In this document: in pieces, positions 15,246 through 28,135 of the stretch
How positions within the stretch are numbered: position 1 is the first letter of the stretch
Layout: the number at the start of each line of letters is the position of its first letter
Source: Sciurus carolinensis
Lineage: Eukaryota; Chordata; Mammalia; Rodentia; Sciuridae
Length of the DNA: 64,000 nucleotides
Assembly (NCBI RefSeq): GCF_902686445.1
Contig: NC_062217.1
Coordinates: 89,399,758-89,463,757, forward strand
Direction: 5' to 3'
The notes under the pieces: model-generated
What the model was told of the DNA's origin: nothing
Database searches by the model: none
What the model saw: only the letters and a program-made list of their open reading frames with translations
Position numbers and translations under genes: made by a program

Positions 15246-18200
15246 TTCCTTTGGAACCAAAAGTACAGCACAAAATTATTTCAAAGTTTATTGCTGTCTT
15301 TTTCATGTCTTTCTAATGAAACTCTTATGGAAGGATACAGTATAGATACTGTTCATTGACAGCTTGTTTTGGTAGCTTTCCAGTTAGGAAGATGTATTGT
15401 AGTATGGGGTAAATATTGACCTCAGTACTGGTCCATCATTTATCCATTACCTGTGCTCATCTTCTTTGCCTCAGCAGGAGCCATCTGATGCATCTTTAAC
15501 TGAGGCCATACTGCTTTAACTGTTTACCTGAAATACATGAGAGGAACTGAAAAGCAATGGTATTGATGAGGAGACAAGTAGAACAATATTGATTTATATA
15601 GCAAGATAAATGATCATCATTTAAAAAATAAAATGACACAAATTGGGAAACCACTTGAATCATAAACCTAAGATGCAATCAAAAATCAAAAAAAATACCC
15701 CAAAATGAAACACAAAACCTGCAAGAAAATTCTGAATGTAGACAGTCTATCTGCACAATGGAAGTCTCCTGATCTTTATGATAGAGGTCAGTGAGTCTTA
15801 GGGAATGGGTGAATCCATTTTAAGAGGAAATGGTATATGCTCATATTGCCAAATACAAGTTTCCTGGGAGGCCCTGCTATAAGAAGAAACTTAAAGGAAA
15901 ACAATTGTGGGTGATGGATACTGTGGTCTGCTGGCAGAGTCTCCAAGGAAGATAAAGAAAATGGTTCTTTATTTTAAGTAAATCTAGGCAGAATGGAAGA
16001 AGGCTTAGCATGAGAACTAATGTGATGCTGACCCTGAGGATTGAGTGGAACTGGAGTGGAAAGAGGGAGAGCTTTGGACTTGTCCAGTGCAAAGACCCAG
16101 CTGTGTCTTACCCACCCATGCATGGACAAAGCCATTCAATCAGCTGCACATAGTCCTCCATTCTGAAGACACAAACACTGCAGAGGTAATTTTTGTTTGC
16201 TTTTTTGTTTGTCTTTTGATTTGAACTTTCTCCACTAGTGATGCATCTGAGCTCTTTCTACATTAGCATGGGCACAGCAGCCTAGATAATCTGTAAAAAC
16301 TTCCTTTGAAAGAGCATGCTCTTGAAATCTGTCATATGATTCTAAAAGCATATCAAAGACCCTACAAGGATGGGTTTTCCTTTTTGTTTTCTGCAGTGAA
16401 ATCCCAATATCAAGTCATGACAGCATGATTCAACCTAATGATTCCTGAGAGGCATTTGAGAAATCTGACTCCATTTCTGCATAAAACTCCTACCAAGCAA
16501 GTTCCCTGCATGTGATGTGGTAGAAAGGCACTGGGCTTGAGAAAAGGCTCTGGCTGCCATGTCTTTCTTAGTTTCTCCAGTGGCTTTTGGCTAACTTATT
16601 GTGAGCTGTTCCAATTGTCTGCTTTTAAGACGTATATTCTTGGCTGTCAAGACCCGACACTGCCTAATTACACAGATAGGGAGTTCTAATAAAATACTTT
16701 AGAAAGTCATTTATGTCATACGGTATTCACATTATCTCAAGACATTTCTATTCAGCTAATAAGAAATGAAAGTGTGGATTAATACCTTTTGCACACCATT
16801 AGAAGACTGAGAGGGTGAAGCCTCCTTTGGACCACCAGGGGCCTTCTCCTTATTTCTGCTCTCTGCTGTCTCAGCTAATCATGTTCAGTGCTTTCAAAAG
16901 CAAAAGATCAGTTCTGACTTTATAGAAAATGAGCTCAAACCAGGAGGTCCATGTGGCCTCCAAGTTTTGGATGATTGCCAGGGCATGCTGAACTTTACCT
17001 TTAATTTAAAGACACAGAACATGTGGCTTCCAAAAAATGAAAAAGTTTTTTGCTTGATTCCAGGAAGACTAATGCAAGCAGCTGTTAAAGGAGAAATAAA
17101 AAAGATACCAGAATTCAAAATAAGCAAAACTTAGTAAAATTGGATCACCAATCACCTCTCTGTAACCCTGAGGAGCCACAATGTCAAAGACACCAGTACT
17201 TGGCCCACGATCAGACATATAATTGTTGGGTTTTGCCACAAGTATAAATTTTATAGAAATGTAAGCTTATTGAAGCCATAAATAAAAATGCTTATGTTCT
17301 CATTAACTAACATTTTTGAGTAATTAAGAACCAAAGATTTTTCTCAGTGTCTTAAGTAAACTCTGTCAAAATTGTGAGATAAGAATTTGTATCATTATAT
17401 ATACAAGTATAATGTACCGATAAGAAGTGGGAAACAAAAGAATTTGGGTCATCCCAATTTATAGATAAAGAAAATTAAAGTTAAATTAAATTAAGTTTCT
17501 ACTACCGGTGAGATACTGCAGAAATAGGAGGAAAAATTCTGATTCCTTAATTCACACCTTGAAAACATTAATAAAGGTGATCAATAATTAATTTTCCTCC
17601 AGAGGTAATTCCTACATGAGAGAAATGCTTCAAAATATCCTAAAATAAAGGATTTCACAAACACCAGAAAGGGACCTGAATGTTCTGGTGCTGGAACCTG
17701 GGAGTCCTGACAAGCACTTTCTGTAAAGCAGATGGTCATGAGAACAGTACCCTCTCAGCAGAACTGAGCTACAGCTACATCTAGATGAAGACAGAAATTC
17801 TATTTAATGACAGTAACATGCCCCTGCAAGGTCATCCATCATGTGGGCATGGACAGTAAGAGGGGAGCCATTTACAGATGCATGGGGGTGGGACTGTGAT
17901 GCTCTCTTATGGGGAGGGGGGCTTTTTCATGAAGTGTCAACATGAATGTCTTTTCTTTGAAAGGTAGCTTCTTGGTTGTTGGACTCCGGAGGTGAATTTT
18001 GCCATGTAAAAACTCACCCTTCTCTTCCAGAACTTAAATTAATGCCTACTCCTTCCTATAGCCCCATTTTATGTACTCCAAAGGACTCGAGATTTGTAGA
18101 CCATTTGCCACAAGGGGAATTTAGATTCCTCCAAGATCCATTTTCTTCCTTTTCTCCTGCTGGAGCCACCACCTCCTTCCTGCAGTCATATCAGCAAGAT

Positions 18201-19214
18201 GTCATTGTCACAAGACTTCTCAGTGAAAGGCGAAGGGCTTGGAATTGGGCTGTGAGGAGAAGCTTGCCATAAAGTTATCAGCTTAATTAAGCCATTACAG
18301 TTTTTAGGGGTTTTTAAATACAGACAATTTGAATGTATAATTGAGTCTGAGCACAGTCTCATCCTGCGTTTTCCTTGGCCCTCTCAGAACCAGATTGTGA
18401 GTGGAAAACAGGTGGGATAGCATCCTGTGGCAGTAGAGTCAGTCCCTTGTTTTCACTGAAGTCTCTGCAGTGAGTTAATGAATGATTTCTTCTCGTGGTG
18501 CAGCCCATGAGTGAAGGACTTGGGCCTTTTCTATGCCAGCTTCAGAGGCCAGCCCCAGGGAAAGTGTTCTGTTTGACTGTGGATCTGTCCCTGATGATCT
18601 CAAAATCACAGCCCACATGTTCTTTTGTAGAAAAGACTACAGAATGGGTTTGGGGAATGTTCCCTTAGGAAAAATGATTCTGAACTTCAGCCCTGAGGTT
18701 AGAGAGAGGAAACTAGGAGGGTGATTACAAGTCAATGTTCTTCAAGATTGACTAGCAGAGGATAAGGTCAATTCTAATCTTCCCGTGGGGGAAAGTGTAC
18801 ATTTGGGGAAAGGACTGAAAACCAAGTGCATACATATGCTGTGAACATAACTCAGCACTTTGTGGAGTAGGCAATTTTACTAGTTTCTTTCTCCAACAGG
18901 GTTTAGTTTCTCATTAGGAACACTGAGCACATGAAAGATTTGTAACTCAGGCCCACTCTATTCCACAACACCCCCCTTATACACACATATAAACAAATAT
19001 GCATATACACTGAGATGCTAAAGATATTTTATTAGGTATGAAATAGTGATAAAACAGCTAGTCATGAGTCCCATGCCCATAATTTCAGCTGTGGACAATC
19101 ATGTGTCCTCTCCTTAACACGAGTTCAACAGGAGAGAAGTGACATAGAATGGGGAAATGACTTGAAATGAGTCACGAGGAAAATTGTCAGAATCAATGTT
19201 TTAAGGATGATATC
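15246..19214. other. No gene supported
   Basis: The longest frame here is 98 codons (17,976-18,272, plus). It has no recognisable domain, no neighbouring exons and no conserved-looking codon pattern, so I do not annotate it as coding. Confidence 0.5.
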
Positions 19215-19705
19215 TTTCAGTTCTAGTAATTATTTTCTTTTTTTATTTTTACAGACTGCATTTTGATACATTGTACACAAATGGGGTACACATTTTTCTT
19301 TCTATTGTTGTCCCTGATATACATTCATACCATTCATGTACATGTATGTAAGGTAATGATGTCTGTCTCATTCCACCATCTTTTATAACCCTGCCCCCTC
19401 CCTACCTCATTTCCCTCTACATAATCTATTGTTCCTCCCTTCTTCTCTTACCCTTCACAACCCCACCCCCATTATGTACCATCATCCACTTATCAGGGTA
19501 AACATTCAGCCTCTGGTTTCTGAGGCTTGGCCTATTTCACCTAGCATGATATTCTCCAACTCCATTAGAAAACGCCATAATTTTAGTCTTTTTATGGCTG
19601 AATAATATTCCATTGTGTATATGTACCACAGTTTCTTTATCTATTCATCGGTTGAAGGGCACCTGGGATGGTTCCATAGTTTAGCTATTATGAATTGAGC
19701 TGCTT
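19215..19705 (-). mobile_element. Antisense L1 3' end
   Basis: A T-rich start at 19,230 (the poly-A tail in reverse) is followed by an L1 3' UTR and the complement of the ORF2 terminus around 19,550-19,700 (complement of 'aatggaatattattcagcca'). It is 5' truncated, as most L1 copies are. Confidence 0.75.
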
Positions 19706-19719
19706 TACATTAGTATATT

Positions 19720-19905
19720 CACTAATACATAGTACTGGAGATTGGATGCAAGGGCACTCTACTACTGAGTTACATTCCCAGACCTTTTTTATTTTTAATT
19801 TTGAGATATGCAGAGGCTGGTCACTGAACTTACAATCTTCTTGTCTCAAAAAAGGGAGTTGCAAGGATTCTAAGTATGTGCATCCATATCCAGCTATGTT
19901 GGCAT
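19720..19905 (-). mobile_element. tRNA-derived SINE (ID-like), minus strand
   Basis: The plus strand reads as the complement of an ID/tRNA-Ala-type SINE head: 'gtactggagattggatgcaa' followed by 'ctactgagttacattcccag'. A T-rich tail and an additional dimer-like arm follow. It abuts the L1 fragment. Confidence 0.6.
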
Positions 19906-21079
19906 ACTTTTATAGTGAGGAAAAAATTTGGTAGTGTTAGAGCATCCTAATAGTTCCAGGATTTACTTGGAATCATATGTCTAATTTATTGGTGAAGAAA
20001 TAAATCCAGAAAAGGAAATATTTATTGCTGTATTTACATAAGATATTATTTATATATAAATTACTACATGGATTATTCCTGTGATGATTGGAACACACGT
20101 CCTCTACTTTCTATTACATGCCTAGGTTAACTCGAACTTAAATTATAATTGTGTTTGCAGATAGAAGTATGTGCTGGCTTTTCAAACTGTACTCTCCCAG
20201 AAAATGTCTCTCTAAACCCAAAACCATGTGCCCATCTTCTCTTTCTCGTTCTTTGTAAATATCAACTTGATTAACTCCTGCTTTATGTTATTTTGTCTGT
20301 GTGAAAACTTAGATTTGTTAAACTGAAATAAAGCATACACCATGAAGTACTCTTCAAACAGACTCTGAAATCTTTCTTTTAAGTCTGAGTTTAATGAGCT
20401 TAAGCACTTGTATTAAAAGAAAACTGAGGTGGATGGCAGTTTTTGGAGTAAATGCAGAATCTTGAATTAGTGATGATAACTATGCAGGACCATGAAGTTG
20501 TTGCAGTAGGAATGAGGCCAAGTGCAGATGTTCACTCTTGTAAAGAAAGTTGAATTTCAGAATCTTCCCCAGAATGCATATCTATGCAGTAGGTAAGTTC
20601 TTGGGGGTGTGTTTTAAAATTAAACTAATGCAGTCCTTTCTTTGATCCTTTTTTTTTTGGTAGGTAGCTATTTTTCTGTGTACCCTGTTCATAATTCTTT
20701 GTTTGGAATAAACACCCCTGTTGAGAAGAACTCTGAAAAGCAAAATCTGTAACACAAATTATCAACTGAGTGGGGAACCATCAAATTTAGGAGGATGACT
20801 ACTTCTGTGGTGCCCACTCCATCTTTTATCAGCTCTAGCTTTGACCATTCCACATTCAGAAACTGTTGATTTTCTCCATCTTCCTCAGGCCACATGGGCA
20901 TTGTGCATTTCCAGATGTTTGGAGACAACTGCCCAGGTCATTTCAAAGCTCAGTATCACTCTTTTGAAATGAGGTCACCAAATCTCATAACCCCTGGGAC
21001 CAGATTGAGGTTAGTGATTTGTTTCTCAGTATTAGATGTTACTACATGGTTTAAAACCAGGTTTAATTGGTTCAATTAC
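19906..21079. other. No gene supported
   Basis: No repeat family, RNA gene or coding exon is recognisable in this stretch. Confidence 0.5.
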
Positions 21080-21285
21080 CCAGAGCAGTGGTTTTCAAAC
21101 TGTAGAGACACTCAGAATCATCCAGAGGGCTTACTTAAAATACAGCTTACTGGGCCTACCCCCTGATTTTCTGATCAAGGTCTGGAGTAGCACCCAAAAA
21201 TATCATTTATAACAAATTCCCAGGGAATAGGGAACCTGATGCTGCAACTCTAGGATTAGGACCACACTTTGAGGACCTCTGACCT
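21080..21285 (+). mobile_element. MER5A-like DNA-transposon remnant
   Basis: It begins 'cagagcagtggttttcaaac' and ends 'ccacactttgaggacctctg'. Between them, 'catccagagggcttacttaa', 'tactgggcctaccccctgat' and 'acaaattcccagggaa' occur in MER5A order. The near-terminal inverted repeats are visible. Confidence 0.8.
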
Positions 21286-21884
21286 AGAGGGTCCATTTTC
21301 CTGTGAGATGTACAGTGGCCATCCTAGCCATGTTTGTCAGCAGAAGTTCCTGGTAATTCCCAACCTCATCAAGGATTTGAGTGGGTATAATAGAAAACAT
21401 GGGCTATAAGCAGGAGGCAACAAGGTCAAGTGCATTAGATTTCTACTCCATCCATTTTCAAGTTCTAAGGTTGCAAACTAGAGGTATTCTAGGTGCTTGG
21501 TGGGTTTCCAGGTTATTAAACTTTTAAAAGATGAACTCTGCCAGTTTTCAGTTTGAAGGAAACATCAAAAACCTGTGAGAGGGAAAAAAAATATATGACC
21601 TTAAGGTGCCTACCCAGAAGTTTGAATTCATCTGATATAATCAGGTTATGACTTGAGGGGAAAAAAATTCACCTCATTAAAATAATCAGTTACATTTCTC
21701 AACGTTTGGGGAGAAGACCCTGGGGAAAGCTAGTTCTTTTTAAACTCTACATATTTGTGTATATCTTCTCCTCATACGTGTAGTCCTTGGAGATTGGGTA
21801 ATTTAAAAAAATAGAATGGAAAAGTTTAGAAACATCTGCATAAGGAATTGAGATGATTGGAATGGATCACACAGTTGTCATGAG

Positions 21885-21972
21885 AGAACTGTTGTTATAT
21901 ATATGGAGAACTGTTGTTATATATATATATATATATATAACTGTTGTTTTATATATATATATATATATATAG
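21885..21972. repeat. AT-rich compound microsatellite
   Basis: Three copies of a unit 'aactgttgtt' are each followed by an (AT)n run, and the runs lengthen from about 4 to about 10 dinucleotides. This looks like a microsatellite that has amplified together with its flanking decamer. Confidence 0.85.
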
Positions 21973-24700
21973 CTTGATTTTCAAACTATTGTGAATAGAA
22001 ATAGAAATGGAACTAGAATATATTTAAAGAGAGATTTCTTGGATGAGATTGAAGGGCAGATAGAATGCAGGTGTTCCCAAATAGAGTTTTGATGTTGCAT
22101 TTATCTTGATACTCAAGAAATTTGTAAAAAAGCATTCTCATAATGTAGCCTTGCAGGAGGAGTCCATTTTTGTTATTGTTGTTGTTCTTTTCCTCCTCCC
22201 TTCTTCTTTGAATTTTGCAGAAATAACTTGAGTTCCTACTATGTGCAAAGCAGTGTAGTAGGCCCTTGGGTACAAAACTAGTTGGAAGATAGTCTCTACT
22301 CTCAAGTAGGAGGCTATAGTGCCTATCAATTAGCAAAGTATAGTGGAATGCCATATGAAATTGGAGGGACCTGCACAGGTATCATATAAGGGATCCAAGG
22401 AAGGTGATATCCTGTTTTCTTCTACCAAAATCCTTCATTAACAAAATCACCTTGATCTCTCATGGCCTTCAAAGAGGCTAGAACTATGTTGGTATCAACT
22501 GTACTAATTATGGACTTTCCATGTTGTCTTAGTTATTAGTAGACCAGCCAGGATTTATCATGATTTAGGAATAGGGGACTGGTTATTATTTGTGCAATCT
22601 CTTCCTTAGAATTAATCCTTAAAAACTTGAAACTTTAATTCACATTGGCATCCTAATGTCATAGCAAACTTCTTCAGGGTACAGCCTGTTAGACTGTAAT
22701 CTAATTCCTTAATACAGGTATCTAACCTATGTGTATCTATCTAACTTGTTTTGGTCTTCCTGTGAATCCAAAATCTCTTTATTGCTGTTTGCTTCCTTGC
22801 CAGGACATCTTCTATACTTGTTTCTTTGCAAAAACCAGCTAATTATGTAGATTTTCTTTCTCTTGGAAACATAAATTTATTTTAATTGCTTGTTCATGAG
22901 AACTAAAATGTGCAATCCTAAATAAAGATGTTAGGGGAAAATTGGTGTCCCTTTCAATGTGGGACAATCTAGAGTGCCTGAAGAGACAAGATAGAGAATG
23001 CAAGTGATCACTTCAGCAAGCCTTGTAATTGTGTGTTCAAGGGAACTAGAATTTTAAAAGATTTGAAGTGATTAGTGATATTTGATATAGTTTTAAAACA
23101 AATTGGAAATGTGATATTCACATATGCAAATGAACTTGCGTGTAATGTGAAATGGAGGTTTCTAAAAGTGGAGAGTATTGTAATTAACTGAAGTACTCTT
23201 TTGTGATAGGCTACTTCAAGTGAGTTGCCAACCCCTAAGCCCCAAATTTCTTTCCTTGCTGCTTGAGACATTCACATTAACTATTTGATCAGTTCATTTT
23301 GTTTCCATTTCTCAATTTAAAAAGAAAAAAAAAAGATCAGTCTCACTTTCTAGCATACTATATGGTTTTCATTTTCTTGCACTTTTATGGGAATTGGACT
23401 AAATTATAGTCCATGGTGCATCTTTTTTTGGAATGGAGCTGGGATAATTAAAATGTCTTCTTTAAGAAAAAAATGATATGTACTCCTCAATTGTATTGTT
23501 ATATTTGAGAACGTAAGGCAATTGATTTTCACTAGTTCACTCAGTGACTGTTAGTCTCCTGGACCATTTCTGGTAATTAATGTTGTTTCTCAAGTATATC
23601 CTGATAATTAGCCACAAAAATATCAGTGGTCATTTTGTTAGGCTGCAAGGTGGGTCCCTGATCTTAGAACTAAACATATTTAATAACTTCTCTTAACCAC
23701 TTAATGCATCACAGCATATTCTTATGTAAAAAATATGTCATCCAATGGGTATAGCTATTGCAAGTAATGTGATTTGGATTTGACTTTGAGAAATAGAAAT
23801 GAATAGGGACCCACATCCAGGAGGCCCTCATCTACATCCCAGACACACTCAGAGAATGTCATTTTGAGTTCCATAGTACCCCCATCCCTAGAATTCAAGT
23901 GTGAATCCCACTATTCAGAATAAGATTTCTCCTACCATCTCTAGACTACAAGCTTCCATAGGTACCAGTGGAAAGCTGGGCCTCAGATCTGGACCTCCCC
24001 TATCCAGTGTAAACCTCTCCCACAAACTCACAGCCTTGAGTAACTGTCTTGAAATTTCATCATTCCCTTAACTCCATTCACTTGACAAGCAATCCAACCC
24101 TCCTACTTCATACTGGGCCCAAGTTAGTATCACTTCACCTGGATAATAGTCAAGGTTTTCTAACTCTTCTTCCTGTTTTCACCTTATACTGAACATCCAG
24201 AGTGATTTTTTTAAAACTGCATCAGTTCTCCTCAAAATCTTCTATTATTTTCCTCTACTTGAGTGCATGATCCATAAGTCATAAATGTATTTTTTCTTTG
24301 TTTACTGTTAACTCCCCAATGCCTACATCAGTTCCTGGGACATAGAGAGCATTCAGAAAATGTTTGTGAGATAAATAAATAAGTGGATAAGTATGGCGGA
24401 AACCTTCAATCAAGGTCCTATTCTACTGCCTTTGTTATTTTTATCATACTTAGCTTATTTTTTCTATATTTAGTATTACACAGTAGTGCATGCACATTGT
24501 CATATAAAAACTGGAAAACATTGATAAAGAGGAAATAAAAATTTCATCAGTTTCCACCATTAGAAGTAAACTTACTGCCTCAACAAGTTATCACAACGTG
24601 GTGACTTAAAACAGAAATTTATTCACTCAAAATCTGAAGGACAGAACTCTGGAAGCTAGGTCTTGGAAATGTGCCACTCTCTCTGGGACTAAACGGAGAC
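21973..24700. other. No gene supported; possible old repeat at its right end
   Basis: Only short unsupported frames. At 24,575-24,700 a 'cttaaaacagaaatttattc' motif resembles a common mammalian interspersed repeat that the adjoining LTR may have interrupted, but I cannot name the family. Confidence 0.45.
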
Positions 24701-25129
24701 TGTTATGGCATGGATGTGAGGTGTTCCCAAAGCGCTCAGGTGTGAGACAATTCAAGAAGGTTCAGAGAAGAAATGATTGGGTTACAAGAGCATTAACCCA
24801 ATCAGTGGATCAATCACCTGATGGGATTAACTGAGTAGTAACTGAAGTTGGGTGGGGTTGTGGCTGGAGGAGGTGAGGCATTGGAGGAGTAGTTTGGGGA
24901 TACATTTTTGTATCTGGTGAGAGGAGTCCCTCTCTGCTTCCTGATCATCAGTGAGCTGCCTCTCTGTGCCACACTCTTCTGCCCTGATGTTCAGCGTTAT
25001 CTTGAGCTCTGTTATCTGCTGTCTGTGGATTGAGGCCTCCATAACCATGAGCCCCCAAATAAACTTTTCCTCCTCTACAGTTCTGGTTGAGTTCTTTTAG
25101 TTCATAGCAGCAAAAAGCTGACTAAAGCA
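24701..25129 (+). mobile_element. Solo LTR of MaLR (ERVL) type
   Basis: A 429-bp block begins TGTTATGG and ends AAGCTGACTAAAGCA. It contains 'atgagcccccaaataaactt', the usual MaLR polyadenylation region. TG...CA ends and the internal order fit MST/MLT/MT-type LTRs. No internal retroviral region follows. I see no clear 5-bp target duplication. Confidence 0.8.
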
Positions 25130-26824
25130 CTCCTTCCTCTGAGTTTGTACTTCCTGTGATTTCTTGCTCTCTGCTATGTCTTCAGATCAACTTCTTTGGT
25201 GTTGGTTCTACTCTGTCCACCTTATTTTTACCCAGTTTCACTGACATAAAATGACAAGCACAACTGCATATAGCTGAGGTACACAATACGATGATTTGAT
25301 AACATTGCATTATGGAATAGTTTCCACAATTGAGTAAGTCATTTACCCAGTACTAGACACAGTTACTGTCATTTTGTTTGTTAGGAGACCATTAAAGACC
25401 AACTGTCCTAACAAATGTCAAATATGTGATACCATATTATTGACTATAATCATTATTCTAAACATTAGATTCACAGAACTTACTGATCTTATAACTGAAA
25501 GTTCAGAAACTTGTCTGTGTCTTACAGTGGCAATTTTCATGGTATTTAGGATCCACCCAGATGATTCATGATGAAACCTGTCGTTCTTAACTTAATGTTA
25601 TTTGCAGACTCCAAATAAGATCATGTTCACAGATTCCAGGGATTAGATGTAGACATATCTTTCTTGGGTTCTTATTCAACTCACTGCACTAGTATTAAGT
25701 TCTGGAAATCTGTCTTAGACATTGCCAGGGTTAAAACCCTTCAGTGGTTTACCATTGCCTAAGTAATCCAGACTCTTGTGTGACCAAAAAACATGTAATA
25801 TAATCCTTGCCTAATCATCCAGAAAAATAGGATTCATAATGTGGATAAGCCATTAAGGCCTGTCAATCCCTATGATGTCAAGAGAGAAAAGTTAGGGAGA
25901 AGTTTTCCTTGGGAAAATGGCAGCCTGCTAATCAAGCAGGCATTGGCTCAGAATATTGAGGTTCTCATATTGGGTAAATGTGACCATACCAGTGGGTCAT
26001 AGAAATGTTTGTTCTTGTACTTTCCATAATGTAAGACAATTCTTGACATTAACAATTGACACTTTGTTGAAAGGAGTGAAAGGATACAAACATTGAATTT
26101 GTAGCTCAAAGTCTCAAGCTCACCTTTTCCCATTCAGCATTTGCCTTCTTTTATGTCTCTTTGCAGAAGTCCTTTTCCATACATCTGCTTTTGAAATTCC
26201 CTCTTAGGAGAATGTGCTTGTTTATGTCTCAATTAGTTGTTCTGAAAAGAAGTTCATCATACCTACCTCTCTGCATTGTTCAGAGGTTGTATCAGCACAG
26301 AGTGACAGAAAAAGGTAGAAACCATACTTAGAGACAAAATGTGAGGTGTGAAATTTACACATTATTTAGTCCTTTTCCCTTTTATCTTTTTTTTTTTTAA
26401 TGCATTAAAGATAATAGTCTGAATCAAGCCTCTGTGGTTGTTTACTCCTTTCTGAGAGAAGGAACTGGGGCAGTTCAGTCTCTGATTTATTGTTAAGTCT
26501 CATCACTTTTAGGCATATATTTTTTCTTTCATTTACTTCAAAACTTTAAAATTGCTCACAGTCCTCCTCCATGGTTATTTGGTTTGACAAATTTACCAGA
26601 AAATGTAGAGAATGACTTTGAAGAAGATTATATTTATCCTGGTTATTCATGACACAAGTACATCAAGTTTGTGTCATGCAGAATTGTTCTCCAATGGTGA
26701 GAGATGAAGCCCTAGAAAGAAAGGAGCAGCAGTTGGGTACCACAGATGAGTGATGCAGTGTCTTCCCAGTGCAGGCAGTAAGGGAGGGGGGTGTTGTCTT
26801 TGGAAAATTCAAACAATAATAATG
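25130..26824. other. No gene supported
   Basis: No coding exon or recognisable repeat is seen apart from short T-rich tracts such as the one near 26,388. Confidence 0.5.
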
Positions 26825-26905
26825 TCTGGAGATATGGCACTTACCTAGCGTGCCCAAGGTACTGCATGCAAATGATAGTATAAAAACTAAATAATGTCAT
26901 TTTAT
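26825..26905 (+). mobile_element. Degenerate ID-like SINE
   Basis: The text 'gtctggagatatggcactta' followed by 'cctagcgtgcccaaggtact' corresponds to the box A to box B part of an ID-type tRNA-derived SINE, followed by an A-rich tail. It is strongly decayed. Confidence 0.55.
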
Positions 26906-27634
26906 ATTTTATTGTCACTCAAAGCCAATAATTTTCAACACCATCAGTGATAAAATCCACTTAGAAAAAAAATCATCATTTTCATCTGAATTCTCAATAA
27001 TTGCTATTTATTGCTATACTTAAAAATAGATGTATGATGCTCAAATTAGTTTTACATTCCTTAAGTATAAGTTTATTAAAGTAAACATGGTATTCTACAT
27101 AGAATGTAATCAGAGTAAGCTATATATATATTTGTTCTGTGGTTGCAATTCGTTAGAACTCCTTAATCTTATTTTGAAAATAATTTATTTCTCACCCCTC
27201 TGGCACTAGAAATTCCTAAGTTTAAAAAGTAGATTGATTACAATGATAGTAAAGTGATTGTAAAGACTAAGACAGAACTTGATTTATGTAATTCTACCAT
27301 TCAATTTGACCACATAGAATTTTTTGTATATATTTAAAATTCTTTTCAACAGAAGAACTATTTTAAGACTGACAAAATTGACTCAGAAGAAAAAGACATG
27401 GAAATTATGGCAAGTTCTAGAATTCATCATAAAATGGAATTTTTACGACTGTAGCATTACTCATCCTGAAGTTGAAGTCTTTTTCTAGTCAGTCTCACAT
27501 CTGCTCTTTCATGTGAAAGACAGTTTTAAAATTAAAGTTAATAAAATGTTCAGCAATGAGTGAAGGAATACTGAGATTAACAACTCTGGCTATACCATCT
27601 ACAGAATAAGAATATGTGGAAATGATTAATTTAT

Positions 27635-28135
27635 TTTTATTTTTTAATTTTATTAGTTCTAATCAGTTATACAGGACAGAAGAATACTTTTTGATTCCTT
27701 GTACATGAATCAAACACAACCATTCTTTTCTCTGGTTGTACATGATGTAGAGTCATACCATTTTTGAGATGATACATGTTACTAAGGTAATGATGTCCAT
27801 CTCATTTCACCATATGCCTTCACTCCCCTCTGTCCAATTCAAAGTTCCCTCATTCTTCCCTTGCCCCTGGCATTATGGATCAGCACCACATATCAGAAAA
27901 AACATTTTGTCTTTTTTTTTTTTGTGATTGACTTATTTCACTTTGCATGATATTCTCCAACTCCATCCATTTACCTGAAAATGCCATAATTTTATTCTCC
28001 TTTAAGGTTGAGTAATATTCCATTGTACAAATATACCACAGTTTCTTTATCCATTCATCCATTGAAGGACATCTTGGTTGGTTCCAAAGTTTAGTGATTG
28101 TGAATTGAACTGCTATGAACAGTGATGTTTATAGC
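27635..28135 (-). mobile_element. Antisense L1 3' end with ORF2 C-terminus
   Basis: The minus strand encodes an open C-terminal L1 ORF2 stretch at 27,880-28,062 (60 codons, containing 'WYICTMEYYSTLKENK'). The 3' UTR follows, ending in a T-rich plus-strand tract at about 27,635. The 5' part is missing. Confidence 0.85.

Noticed and set aside
17976..18272. 98-codon plus-strand open frame
   Set aside because: No recognisable domain, no splice partners and surrounding DNA without genes; consistent with chance.
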